64,000 nt of DNA. Source: Sepioteuthis lessoniana (Eukaryota > Mollusca > Cephalopoda > Myopsida > Loliginidae). Made by a program: the position numbers and the translations under genes. Where the stretch lies: NCBI GenBank assembly GCA_963585895.1, contig OY757904.1:64484961-64548960 (forward strand), given 5' to 3'. Position 1 is the first letter of the stretch. Every line of letters starts with the position of its first letter. Shown piece by piece: positions 44,821 through 55,589 of this stretch. The notes below the pieces were generated by a model. It was given only the letters and a program-made list of their open reading frames with translations, did no database searches and was not told the DNA's origin.

Positions 44821-45490
44821 CACAAGCTAGATCTTCATCTCTCCAGTTCTGCTCTACTGTTTGTTCACTAATAAATCTGAATAAAATTTGGGAAGGTCTA
44901 CTACTTGGGGAAGGGGACACTATTTTGTCATTTTTGGGGGTTTTTTTTTGTAGCAGTGGGGCTTTTATTTATGCTGTTTTGTTTTATGTTTTCTTCTTAA
45001 CTACTATGGGGGGAAGCAAAGGGCATTCTAAGCTTTTAGAAAAAAATCAGAAATATGTGCCGTGCATGCTAGCACATTTGACCTGGGTCATATATTCAAT
45101 TTGGATTTACGGTAAAAGTGTCTTTACATTTAAAGCACACTGTACAAGCGGCATTTTACAAAGAATAAAACAGCATACAATTTTGATAAATTTTCGGCAT
45201 TTTAAATTAGTAGAACTTAAAGACATTATACTAACCAGTACTGAACCTTTTGTTTTCTGGTGGCTCAAGCGAGATCTTCATCTCTCTAGTTCAGCTCTAC
45301 CGGTTAGTCACTAATGAATTTAAATAAAATTTGGGAAGGTCTTCTACTTATGGAGGGGGACACTAGTTATTTCGATATATATATATATATTTTGTGGCAT
45401 TGGGACTTTTATTTAGGCTATGGGGGAGCAGTGAGCATTCTAAGCTTTTAGAAAAGATTCAGGAATATGTGCCGTGCAAACTAGCCCATT
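44821..45490 (+). repeat. Interspersed repeat R3, tandem copies
   Basis: CTAGATCTTCATCTCTCCAG at 44.83 kb and GAGATCTTCATCTCTCTAGT at 45.27 kb start two partial copies. Both continue AAATAAAATTTGGGAAGGTC-like and CATTCTAAGCTTTTAGAAAA, then ATATGTGCCGTGCA. The first copy matches the minus-strand copy at 15.06-15.40 kb. The 176-residue open frame across 44784-45314 is not shared with the other copy and I regard it as chance. Confidence 0.75.
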
Positions 45491-45593
45491 TCACCAGGGT
45501 ATCCAAGTTTATAATTTTCATCAATAGGAAATGCATTTCTAATCAAATTATAAATATACATTGATAACTATTTTATAATAATTATGAGATAGA

Positions 45594-45635
45594 TTTAATA
45601 TATAATGAAAAAAATATTTTTCATTATATATTAAA
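45594..45635. repeat. Perfect 19-bp palindrome with 4-base loop
   Basis: Left arm 45594-45612 (TTTAATATATAATG then AAAAA) is exactly complementary to the right arm 45617-45635, with AATA between. AT-only except one GC pair. Confidence 0.9.
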
Positions 45636-45649
45636 GTCGAAAGCAAAGA

Positions 45650-45706
45650 ATATATGATCCTGGTCAAATGTGCTAGCATGTACGGCACATATTTCTGATT
45701 AAATCT
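45650..45706 (-). repeat. R3 repeat fragment, reversed
   Basis: GGTCAAATGTGCTAGCATGT then ACGGCACATATTTCTGATT is the reverse complement of the R3 segment at 45.04-45.09 kb, so R3 pieces face each other across the palindrome. Confidence 0.75.
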
Positions 45707-45989
45707 TTATAGATCTATCACTATATTAACGGGCTTATTAATATCATAATATACTAGTATGAATATTTAATCCCGAAATAAAACCGCTGTAATCCAAAAA
45801 TTAACTTTCTGAAAACAATGCATATATTCCTTTATAATGGTGCAGGAGGGTAAGTATTCTTTAAAATAATTTGTAACTGTACTTTCATTTTAAGTTACTA
45901 TTTCAATTATGTCATGTAAATACAAGGGTCCTTCAAAATAACTTTTTCAGAATAATTTCCCATAAATTTAAACTCTGCATTGTCTGAAA

Positions 45990-46444
45990 GTGGTTAATCG
46001 CAGCAATTATTTTAATCTCGCTAAAATGTCTGTTTTGAGGCTGTTATATAACCTACCTTTAAACATTCATGGGTATGTCCCATTCCTCATAAATACGTTG
46101 GACATTATTGTGAGGTGGGTAAAATATGCTGACTACCTCTGGCGGTGGCATTTTACTCGGTCGAGGCTGACTGACGTGAGTGCCGGGTAAGCCCAACATT
46201 TACGTCATGCAGCTGACCCTCCACGATTTTCAGGAGGCCGTCCCCCAGGCTCTAACTTTCCTCGGAAGAGATTGGTGTATTTCCTGGCACCTGAGGTGCC
46301 CCTTTTTAACGGAATTCCAACGAGGCTAGAGGCATTTTTTAAGCAGCTGGTCGTGTTGAACTACTCCCCTATACTTAGATTCTCCTTAAATAAGGCCTTG
46401 TGCTGTACTCGACCGTTTGATTGGGTGTACAAAAATTGTTAAGA
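45990..46444 (+). pseudogene. Unrecognised reading frame with one in-frame stop
   Basis: One frame runs about 151 codons with a single TAA at 46188. Upstream it reads MSVLRLLYNLPLNIHGYVPF and VRWVKYADYLWRWHF. Downstream are 83 sense codons with PRKRLVYFLAPEVPLFNG, LEAFFKQLVVLNYSPIL and TRPFDWVYKNC before a final stop. The block is clearly GC-richer than its flanks, which supports past coding. The stop lies in GGGTAAGC, which also looks like a splice donor, so a real exon ending there is another reading. I recognise no family. Confidence 0.5.
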
Positions 46445-46689
46445 TATGCCGACTAAGTAGTCCCCACAAGAAGCAGTTTACTTTTTTCACACGGCTGGCG
46501 AGTATTGTATTTCTCTAATGCTATAAAAATGTATATTTCATTTTCAACTGTTTTGATTATTACTCATTCAGTAACTTTTTGTTAGGTTACGACATAGAAT
46601 ATTCAAAATGGTGGCAAATCAAACAGTGACCCAACCTTGAAAAGAGGTCTGGCATCAATTTCTTCGTGTATTTGTTTGCATATGATTTA

Positions 46690-47640
46690 AATATCTAACA
46701 GTTCTCTTTGACCCATTGATAAGATCCTATTAGGTTCTACCATTCCGGGCAGAATACACCTAGAAACATTGGCAAAGAATGGGTACGGAGTATTCCCTAA
46801 ATCTCTAAGGCTTGGGCCATACTATCAAACGGTTCATGTTGGTTGGTTGGTGTTTATGGCATATCAACCTTTGTAGGTCATATAATGCCAAATCAATTTT
46901 TATAAAATTTAACAGTTCTTTCTTAAACAATGCAGTTTAGCATGAGTACACATTTTAATTTTCAAAACAATTTCTATTTCAAGCTATACAGTTTAGTTGA
47001 ACAGTTCTAATTCAAACAATTCAGTTTAGCATACGTAGTTTAAATGTAAGTAGACAGCTTAACTGTAAAAAAAACATTGCTATTTTAAGCTATTCATTTT
47101 AGTCAAACAGTTCTTATTCAAATAATTCAATTTAGTATACGTATAGATTTTGTCCACAGACAGTTACATGTCAAAACGTTTCTATTTCAAACAATTCAGT
47201 TTAGCATAAGTACACAGTTTAGATGTCAAAACTGTTCTATTTTGAACAATTAAGTTTAGCATAAGTACGCAGTTTATATGTCAAAACAGTTTATTTCAAT
47301 GAATTCATTTTAATGTAAGTACGCAGTTTACTTCTGTTTGATCCATGCATAGTACGCTATCAGGTGCTACTATTCCGGGCCAGTGTGGATCTGGGAGCGA
47401 TGGCAATAAAGTCGTGCTCCGCATTCCCCAGAGTATTATTCGAACTTCATCATCAGATTTTTTAGTGTCATATCCAGGACATTTGTTGGCGAGGTCTTAT
47501 TGCTCTGCAGAGAAGCTGTAGGTGTATTCTACAAACACATCTGATGGTTTATTATCATATCAAGGACCCACCTTGTGGTGTCTTACTAGTCTGTAGAGAT
47601 TTAGTCGACATATTATACAGCTCCAATTTATCAGGCTGTC
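46690..47640 (+). repeat. R1 repeat, long composite copy
   Basis: A tail fragment comes first (46.70-46.83 kb, TTGATAAGATCCTATTAGGT). A full copy follows: head at 46846 (GGTGTTTATGGCATATCAAC), seven or so units of about 55 bp (CAATTCAGTTTAGCATAAGT recurring), and the tail 47.34-47.64 kb (GGGCCAGTGTGGATCTGGGA). Tail-head adjacency suggests tandem copies. Confidence 0.75.
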
Positions 47641-47654
47641 CTTTTTGATCAAAC

Positions 47655-47655
<1 letters not shown>

Positions 47656-47733
<78 letters not shown>

Positions 47734-47738
47734 ATGCA
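47656..47738. repeat. (TA)n-(TG)n compound microsatellite
   Basis: About 17 TA then about 20 TG units with a few interruptions. Confidence 0.9.
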
Positions 47739-47739
47739 T

Positions 47740-49295
47740 GTGTGTGTATCGTACAATATTATCAGTAAGTAATTGTCACTTACAAAGCTAAAGTTAGCAG
47801 TTTAAAGGTTAAAAAGGTCAATATCTAAGCGAAAAATCAATCCAATTGTGACGCAATTGTTTAACTTGCTTTTAAGAGTTTTTTTTTAGCATAGACCTCA
47901 TTTTCGTCTACACACTTCTTCCATCAATATTGCACTGCTTGCATTCTATTGGTAAAAAAAGGGTAATATTTAATATTAGGTTATCTGATGATATTTTCAA
48001 CCTATGGTTTATCAGTCTACAATCATATATCAATAAAACATGTCCCTTAGTTATGCACACAGTATTTCAACCGATCCTATATTTCAGTTTTTGATCGCTC
48101 ATACTTTAATACATTTTAAAATGCAAGAAATATATTTGCATTGTTTTCTTTTATTAATACAGCGATCTGTCCTGACTTTTCTAGAAATGTTGCCGACCAT
48201 TTCAAAGACAACCTGATACAGCTATTAACCAACAAGACGCCCATTTACCTCCAAATCTTTTATCAGTAAAACCTAAAGGAATTCATGCGAATTTTCCTTC
48301 TGCTAGATTGCGTCTTATCTTCATATTTCAATGATCGGCTTGTCTCCCCGCCTGTCTTGTCTCCCTTTCTGTCTTTTCTTCTTTCTGAAGCGTGTTATGT
48401 CCGGTTATTTTATCTACCCAATAAGCGTAAAGACAGGGTCGTTTGGCGATGTTCGGCTTCTCTTATTCTAGTCACCGAGGTTAGGTTTGGCGAGCTTTGT
48501 TTTTCGATGTTTCCCTGGAGTATTCTGCAGGAATCCTGACTAACGGAGCAGAACAAAGATTCGTCATGAAAATTCCTGTGTTGCACTATCAAAAAGGCTG
48601 GAGCCGGATTAATTTTAGTGAGGCAGCCGTGATTTATTATTGTTTCGAAATGATTTTGCAACCATAATTCTTTTTCTTAGATTCCTACTTTTTCTTGGCG
48701 GATATCCGTTTTATTTCAGATAATAAACATCTCCGTTTTCCGATTGTGAGATAGGACAAGGTTATAGAGAGGCAATTGAACCTGAATTAAATATAAAAAG
48801 GTAACTTACTTATTTAGCATGCATGCTATGTGGAGTACATATATAAACAATTTAAAATAGATAATTCAAGAAATAAAAGTGAATTTTGCCTACGGAGTGA
48901 GCAACACGAATCATTGTTTACAGTTATACCTTCTAAGAGAAAATCAATAGTGATGTGTCATTTCAAGTCCCAAACGACTGTCAGCATGACCTTTTTTACT
49001 GATCGCATCGCCAGGATTATTTCCCTTACCAGAAAATCAGTGTGGTTTGAACTGCATGGACTTTTTTTTTCGGTTCTGGTATGTTATGGAAACCTATTTT
49101 TAGTTCATTTGTAGAGACTTTCCCCTATATGCATCATACATGGTTTACACTTGTCATTGACCTAAAACCTTATAGCAGACCAATTTATGTTTGGGGCACT
49201 TTAATTTAAGGCTGTTTTGAATAGACTCAAAACAAATATTATGGCGAGATTAAAATAAATCTTGATAGAAACTCATTCCTAAAAGACCAGAGTTT
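47740..49295. other. No certain feature; mixed-composition interval
   Basis: 48.28-48.66 kb is less AT-rich and holds overlapping open frames on both strands (84 and 83 residues) with no motif that I recognise. The rest is AT-rich. A repeat or an old coding fragment is possible. Confidence 0.35.
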
Positions 49296-49299
49296 ACAT

Positions 49300-50160
49300 C
49301 ATCACCATCATCATGTCGTACAACTAGCACGGATATCCCTGACCCTCTCTCGCAACTTCTCCCTATCGTTCATCGCCTCAGGCAGGTCTTCAGGGCTACA
49401 TCTCGTATCCTCACATAGCTGTTGAATGTATGTTCGAGCTGGTCGTCCTCTTTTTGCCCGGCCATATGTGGGGGTCCATAGGAGTACATCACTTATAAGC
49501 TTGTCCCTGCTTCTCCAGCAGTGTCCTGGTTCGTCTGGCTTGGATATTTTTCGTGATGGGAGACAGGTGGCCGTATAGTTGGTGCCTTGAGAGGTGTTGC
49601 CGCCAGGACTTTTTCAATATTGCTCGCAGCATTCTTGTGTAATTGCCGTCTAGCTTCTTCTCCAGCCGTTTAGTTAGCGTTCAAGTAGTGCATCCATACA
49701 GCAGTATCGTTACGACTGATGCCTTTTCGGTTGATGAGACGCTGGTTCCTATGTCGGTGAATTTGTGTACTAGTTTCAGAGGGGTTCCGTCCGGTGTGGA
49801 GATGTCGCCTGTTTGATTATAGCACATATATCCGTTTTGTGTGCATTGACATGGAGGCCAATGCCAGCGGCGGCTCGTTGCAAACTATGCAGTAGTGTTT
49901 TGGCTTGGTTGGGTGTATTTGCCAGTATCGCTATGTCATCGGCGTAGTCGGCCTCGGTAATTGTTTTTGCGGGGTACCTTCTGCTTCTTTTCTTTGTCAG
50001 CTCGAAGCCGTTTTCTCTGATTTTATCAATCGATGTTCTAAGCACGTAATCTAGACAGATGATAAAGAGGCATGGAGCTATGGAGCTAGCATGTCTCCTT
50101 GAAGTACTCCTGCTACAATGTCGAAGTATTCTGTGTCTCCATCTGGTGAGAAACACCATA
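49300..50160 (-). mobile_element. RTE-like LINE with RT catalytic box
   Basis: The minus-strand frame 49776-50159 contains the RT palm: CLFIICLDYVLRTS, then TEADYADDIAILANT with the catalytic Tyr-Ala-Asp-Asp, and AAAGIGLHVNAHKTD. The C-terminal part follows at about 49.73-49.31 kb in broken frames and matches 42.1-42.8 kb and 8.7-9.2 kb. The 3' end carries ATG-type triplets. About 120 bp are missing between the two parts (the KLVDKFTY to DKMKRSFF stretch), so the copy is internally deleted as well as 5'-truncated. Confidence 0.8.
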
Positions 50161-50164
50161 ATGA

Positions 50165-51165
50165 AAGAGTTTACATACTTGGAAAAATTCTTAAAATAAA
50201 AAAATTATAAAAAGTGTTTCTTTAATCACCTTCGTTTAATGACTTTCGTTTAATAGAGGATTTCACGGTAGAACTATTATCTATTGAGTGTTCGGTACTC
50301 AGTGAGTATACCGTACTTGTCTTTTTGAGCTAGAATTGATCTAAGCTTTGTATATTATTTCGGGGTTAATTTGAAATAAAATTAACAGTTTACTCCAAGT
50401 TGTTAGTTATATGGGTGTTTAAGCTCACACCATACCCGGGACCTACTAAACACGTTTTCCAAAACCTCATACTCTATTCTCGAAGTATTTTATGCATAAA
50501 TTTATTAAACCCCTTCTAAGGATTGCTTCGTAATCTTTTTATTCATATATATTTAACCAACTCCTCAACAATGAGAATCAATTTTTAGATGATGTATAGC
50601 AAGTTTGACCTCGAAATTTACCGTCTCCTATACTGATTTCTTAAGCAAGGTTAAATACTATAGACAGCAATGGTATTAAACCATCACTGTAGGAGCTTAT
50701 TAAAGCGAACTGAACACAAACAACCTCATTCACAATTTGAACACTGGTCACTGATATCATTTACCACTATTCAAGCGAAAATATTTTCATCATATGACAA
50801 ATATAGAGTTGCGATTATACAACTTGTTTTTTCCCTTTTAAGATTAAACAACTAACTGCAGATATTTTCAATGTGAATTGATGAAGCTTGTTAGGCGGTC
50901 CCAGTGTGTAATGATATGGTAAATTATACGAAACTGAATGGTTTATAACTACGGCTGTTTAATTTGCATTTTCATTCTTTGTTAAGTTACTCGTACTTTC
51001 AATTGACTTCACCTAAAATGCAATGACATAATTGTGAAAGTCTTATGGCATCAAACCAGATGTTTTTTTGATTTTAGTATGTATTATACTGAACATTTTC
51101 GATCATAGTTCAAATGTTTTAAAAATTTGCTATTAAAGTTCAAGTATTCTAAATAATTCACATCA
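50165..51165. other. No feature seen
   Basis: AT-rich, nothing recognised. Confidence 0.4.
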
Positions 51166-51167
51166 TA

Positions 51168-52345
51168 CGAGGATGAGTCAAAAAGTAATGCCTTTCTCTT
51201 CAGAATAGGAATAATTAGCAACACAGGAACATGTATCATACATAAGAATGAAGCTGGTCGTCTGTGGATCACATCACAACTTTTCAAAATAGTCATTGTT
51301 TCTCTCGATAGAAATATTCCACTTACGGATTAGAGCATGACTTGTAAAGTCTAGTTGAGTGTTCTTTGAACCATTTCTTCACTGCAGTTATTACTTTCTA
51401 GTCACTGCAATATTTCCTTCATAAAATCACTTTCATGAGAGCAAAAAGATAATATTCTGAAGTTAGACTCAACTTGCTAATCGATAATCTCCCCTTTCTC
51501 CTCCTGCTTAACAGTGTTCGACTACACACAAGCATCAGGACAAAGAAGACAATCTCCTCATTTGGATAGACACCTTTACTGCTTCCTCCATACTCACCAA
51601 TTTTAGCGCCTTCAGACTGTTGTATATTGACCTTCGACCCGGCCAAACATGCCATTCCAAAGTGATGCACCGAAAAGAAGTGACACATCCCAATGGCCAG
51701 TAATCGGAAGAAATCGTGTAGGTGAGTTGGCTGACAATATGGGACAAGGTGAAGGTCCCTAGGTGCCGCTACAAAGTGATGCACCGGAAGAGAGTGACCT
51801 GTGAACTACATGACTGTTATTTCCTCTCGATGACGATCACACATGCCATTCCAAAGACGGCAGAAGTGACACATCCCGATCGCCAGATATCGGAAGAAAT
51901 TGTCGGGCCGTGGAGGCGTGTCCATATCTCCGCGTGGGAGCTTGAAGATAATATATGGACCGATGAATTGAACAGAAAACAGAGGACAAATTCCGCTGTT
52001 CACGAAAGCTGGTCCCGTCGTTGCCCTGTGTGCGTTGTCTCGGCCATCGTCTACTTACATCGAAGAGTCCAAGCCTCATAGACGAACGATTCTAATTCCT
52101 CTCCTGACTGCTCCTACTTCATACAAGCGTTCGTCGAGAAAATAAATATATATATTGTTATATATATTCCGTGTTGTCGTTTGTTTGGCCAGAGAGCGAA
52201 ACGTAACACTCCCATCTTCCTCTAATATGAGTGCTGTATCCACAGAAATTCTCAGTTGTTCATAAATGTCGTCTATTGTAACTCTTCTTTTTGCAAGAAT
52301 GAGAGCATAAAATGAATCCATCATTTCAGGTGCGCTGACCATTTT
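51168..52345 (-). mobile_element. Mariner-type transposon, interrupted and decayed
   Basis: The left end CGAGGATGAGTCAAAAAGTA (51168) is a typical mariner terminal sequence next to a TA target. On the minus strand, from about 52342, the N-terminal helix-turn-helix region reads SFYALILAKRRVTIDDI, then YEQLRISVDTA. The C-terminal end is at about 51.48-51.29 kb (LTSEYYLFALMKVIL, KKWFKEHSTRLYKS-like, YFEKL). Between them lies a copy of repeat R2. The middle of the transposase, including the catalytic Asp residues, is missing. The other terminal repeat beyond 52345 was not found. Confidence 0.7.
51620..52195 (+). repeat. Interspersed repeat R2, copy 2, inserted in mariner
   Basis: Matches 10.19-10.69 kb. 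Inside it, a segment of about 195 bp is duplicated: CATGCCATTCCAAAG followed by GAAGTGACACATCCC occurs at 51.65 and again at 51.84 kb. It ends near an AT-rich stretch (AAATATATATATTG). The class is unknown; the interruption of the mariner ORF shows that it moved or was inserted later than the mariner. Confidence 0.7.
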
Positions 52346-54178
52346 GAGTCAGGTTGGCTTGCCTTGTCTTCATCTTTTGTACTATTTTTTAATTCTTTAT
52401 GTTATTTCGTACATTTCTAAATATGCTTTTCCGTACACGGCAAACATTCTTGTGCAGTTTTCACTTGGTTTACACTACTTAGCCAAATTTCATGACAAAC
52501 CCCTAACAAGCTCGGAACACTCAGTCAGAATTGCCTCAATTTTGAATAAGAATAAAGCATACATTTTTCGGCATTTAACAGCATTTTACTATTTACCAAT
52601 TTCAAACCAAGTAGAATTTACAAATATAGAAAAATGAATTGTTTTCCTTTAAAAAATAATAATATTTGTTGAATTTATCTCGTATAATTGTTCTAAATCG
52701 ATTTCTATTACTGAGTCTCTGTGCTGTAGAATCTACTAAAATTCTATGCCTAATAATATCCGTTTCCCTGTTATTATATTTCTCTATAAATTCAAAAATA
52801 TTTGTGTCTGGCTTAGACGATTATCTTTTTATTCACTAAAAAATGTCAGCGTATATTTATTTATGGGCGATACTCGAGCAGACGATTTTTGATTGGATTT
52901 CCTCAAATGATGTTAAAGGCTAAGAATCTAAGTTTTCCTGTCAGTTCTTATTATATTACATCCAAACTATCTAGACTTGTCCAAGGGGAAATGTTTTTAA
53001 AGGGAAAAAATCAACTTTTCCTAGTATGTATCTATATTAACGCTCGTTGGAGAGAATAAGAGAGGAAGTGATCATATAAATAAATAAAGAGAAACGAAAG
53101 GAATAAATGTAAAAAGAAGGCACCTTTCTTATGGAGCGAAGACGGATGAAAAGGAAAAAAGGAAATATATTTTGTGTATATAAGTATAACAGATAAGAAG
53201 CGGCGAAAGAGACTATGCGCAGTAGGAAGTGGATCAACCGCAAAGAAATTAGATTGTAAATGGCGTCTTCACTTTGGCTTGGGAAAATTACAAATTGAAG
53301 CCAACTCGTCAGTAATGTGATATAAGTTTCATCCGAACAAGTTTTCCCGGGATTTCTAGCGTTAACCTACACCTGTTTCAACGTCTGCTTTGTTTGTTGA
53401 CCTAAGAAGAGAAGACGTGTGGAAAACGGAAAAAGGAAGACTGTTGCTCGAATTCCCTTTCAATCAACAACAAAAAAACGTGATAACGAGAGAAATAAAT
53501 AAATAAATAAATAAAAAACAGAAGCGAAAAAATATCCGGAGCAAGATTAAATTTGGAAACGCGTTAGGAAAAAATAGGAAATTCTGGTGGAAGTTACAGA
53601 TTCCTTCCACAAAGAAAATCCGGAAAGGAAACCAAACCAAACAAAATGGTAACTGAAGAGTTCGTCCTATTTATGAAGGTGGCGCTGAATAATATTTAGA
53701 AAAAAAAAAAACAAACAACCGTGAAGATTTCTCATTCCCCAAATCGGCGATTCATTACATTTCGTACCGACGTTGGAAAATGTGATATCTGCAAGACATT
53801 TCCTTTTATTGAAAAGAATTTCGATTTCTTTTATTTTATTTTAAATTCAAGAACATATGGGAAATTCGGCTATACATTCATTCTCTCAGGAAATAAATCA
53901 CCATACAACTATTTATTCTCTGTTGGTCTTCAGGTAGGTTTTGTTATTATTCGACATAGAATTCCTACCGCTTTCGCATTAATCATTTTGTGGACTATAT
54001 CAGTGTATGCTGCATTTGGCAAAAATCACTTATTTACATTTCCCTCCAACATCAACTGGAAAACTAAAAGAAAAAGAAGCCCAGAAGCATGTTACAAATC
54101 AAATGCTTGTAAAATATTTTAAAATCGCAATGTATTTCAGTAAGGAACGTGTTATGAGACCTCCACGGCCAAGTAACT
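52346..54178. other. No certain feature; weak coding candidates
   Basis: 53.03-53.70 kb is less AT-rich, with an ATG in good context (CAAAATGGTAACTG at 53642) giving a short open frame of 17 codons. At 53721-54122 an open frame of 133 residues follows, with a hydrophobic stretch (FALIILWTISVYAAFG) but no recognised motif. They could be an old exon or chance frames. Confidence 0.3.
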
Positions 54179-54179
54179 A

Positions 54180-54218
<39 letters not shown>
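54179..54218. repeat. (CT)n-(AT)n compound microsatellite
   Basis: About 10 CT units then about 9 AT units. Confidence 0.9.
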
Positions 54219-54219
54219 G

Positions 54220-54770
54220 TAAGTTATTTTGATGGCATGTCGATACGTCTGGTGTTATCTTATGCGGAGACATAAAGGAATTACGTACATGCCATTCTTT
54301 TACATACATTTTTTGCGTACGTTTTTGCACACAGTTATATGATACTAGTCATTCCTTTTGAAAGTAAACAAATTTTTCTGAATCATAGATGTGACTAAAA
54401 TAGGTACTAGCACGGCAGTTAAGAGATGACGTTGGAGTAATAGCAATGAAGGAGAACTCCACGCTACTCAGAGTGGCAGTACTGGAGCCTCACCAAGGGG
54501 TATTAGTCTTTTGGAGGTTTTAACTCTCTGTATAGATTTTCTCCATACACAGTTAAATGTCAAAACAGGTCTATATTAATTCAGTTTAGCATAAGTACAG
54601 TTTCAATGTTAAAAACACTTCTACTTCAAGCAGTTCAGTTTAGCGTTAGTACACACACTATCTGAGTGTTTTGTGTCATATCCAGGACACTCATTGGAGC
54701 GCAGTCTTACCCCTCTGCAGAAAAGCAGTCGGTGTATTCTTCAGCCCAGCCGGCTGGGCAACAAAGTAGA
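54220..54770 (+). repeat. R1 repeat, copy with rearranged parts
   Basis: Diverged head (TTTTGATGGCATGTCGATAC), a tail piece (GAGATGACGTTGGAGTAATAG), two units (ATTCAGTTTAGCATAAGTAC; CAGTTCAGTTTAGCGTTAGT) and a final tail (GTGTCATATCCAGGACACTC to CAGTCGGTGTATTCTTCAGC). Confidence 0.65.
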
Positions 54771-54799
54771 CTGGGATGTCTATGAAACCTCCCGCACAC

Positions 54800-55180
54800 A
54801 GAAATTGTTACGAGACCCAAACGTCATAGACCATCAAAAGTCGTAAGGTTGAGTATAGCTCATGATTTTCACAATAGGAAGGGGGAGTCCTTCAAGAGTG
54901 TATTCTATCAGTGACACCTTTCAATATAAAAATTAACAATATAAAAAAAAATGTCTCAATCCTGAAATTAATGATACCTCTATGTTGACGGCTTCTCTGT
55001 CACTTTCATATCCTAATATATGCACACTTCAGATCTTCACCTGCACCAATGCATCCACAAAATCAGTCAATAGGCAAGCAAAAACAGTTTCAGGATCCCC
55101 AAAAGAAAAATCTGATGCATGCATTTTTATCAACAGCGGAAAATGCTCAATGACCATAAAGCTTTAAATCTCTTCCTTAT
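54800..55180 (+). mobile_element. Jockey-group LINE, plus strand, upstream half
   Basis: RT region of a Jockey-group LINE: GGVLQECILSVTPFNIKINN near 54.88 kb (motif B and following) and YVDGFSVTF near 54.98 kb (the catalytic Tyr-Val-Asp-Asp with Asp changed to Gly). SFRIPKRK- and RKMLNDH-type sequence follows near 55.1 kb. It stops at 55180 where the LTR element is inserted and continues at 59400. 5'-truncated. Confidence 0.7.
55176..55180. other. Target-site duplication CTTAT, left copy
   Basis: CTTAT directly precedes the left LTR and is repeated at 59395-59399 directly after the right LTR. Five bases is the usual length for Ty3/gypsy integration. Confidence 0.85.
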
Positions 55181-55413
55181 TGATGTTGACCCAAAGTCGG
55201 TACACAGATGGAAAACACGGAACACGGTTTAAAGGTAAGAAAGATATTTAACAAAAGTTACAAAGGATAGTCTCCCATATTGGCAGTCGTACTTCTAGTA
55301 CCCATGTACTACTGCTAAGGCTGTTACCGCATGCTATGGTATTAGGATATTACTAGGCTAGTAATATAGTGTTGGAAGGGTCCATGATGCAGGTAAGTTT
55401 CGGTCTAATAACG
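55181..55413 (-). repeat. 3' LTR of Ty3/gypsy copy 2
   Basis: Plus strand begins TGATGTTGACCCAAAGTCGG and ends TCTAATAACG. Matches 59160-59394. A purine-rich stretch on the minus strand (GGAAGTGGAGG, 55414-55424) immediately precedes it and is the likely polypurine tract. Confidence 0.9.
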
Positions 55414-55426
55414 CCTCCACTTCCAA
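55414..55426 (-). other. Polypurine tract of Ty3/gypsy copy 2
   Basis: Minus strand TGGAAGTGGAGG abuts the 3' LTR. Plus-strand DNA synthesis is primed from such tracts in LTR elements. Confidence 0.65.
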
Positions 55427-55589
55427 GAGTTTTCTTGGAAAAAGGACAAAAAAGTAAAACTATTAATACTTCTGCCTCTTGGGATTTACGTCGAGTGGTT
55501 GCGTAATTTTTTTTTTCTTCTCGAGCGTCGTACTTCCGGAGAGACTTGAGGCGTGTAGAGATCGAAATGATCGAATATTGCGACGATCG

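Noticed and set aside
44784..45314. 176-residue frame, the longest in the middle of the window
   Set aside because: It runs through repeat R3. The matching copy at 15.06 kb does not keep the frame, and no motif is present.
51535..52079. Overlapping frames with FFRYLA-GMCHF shared with 10.3-10.5 kb, as if a conserved protein
   Set aside because: The similarity follows the DNA repeat R2 in more than one frame; no frame is favoured and both copies have stops.
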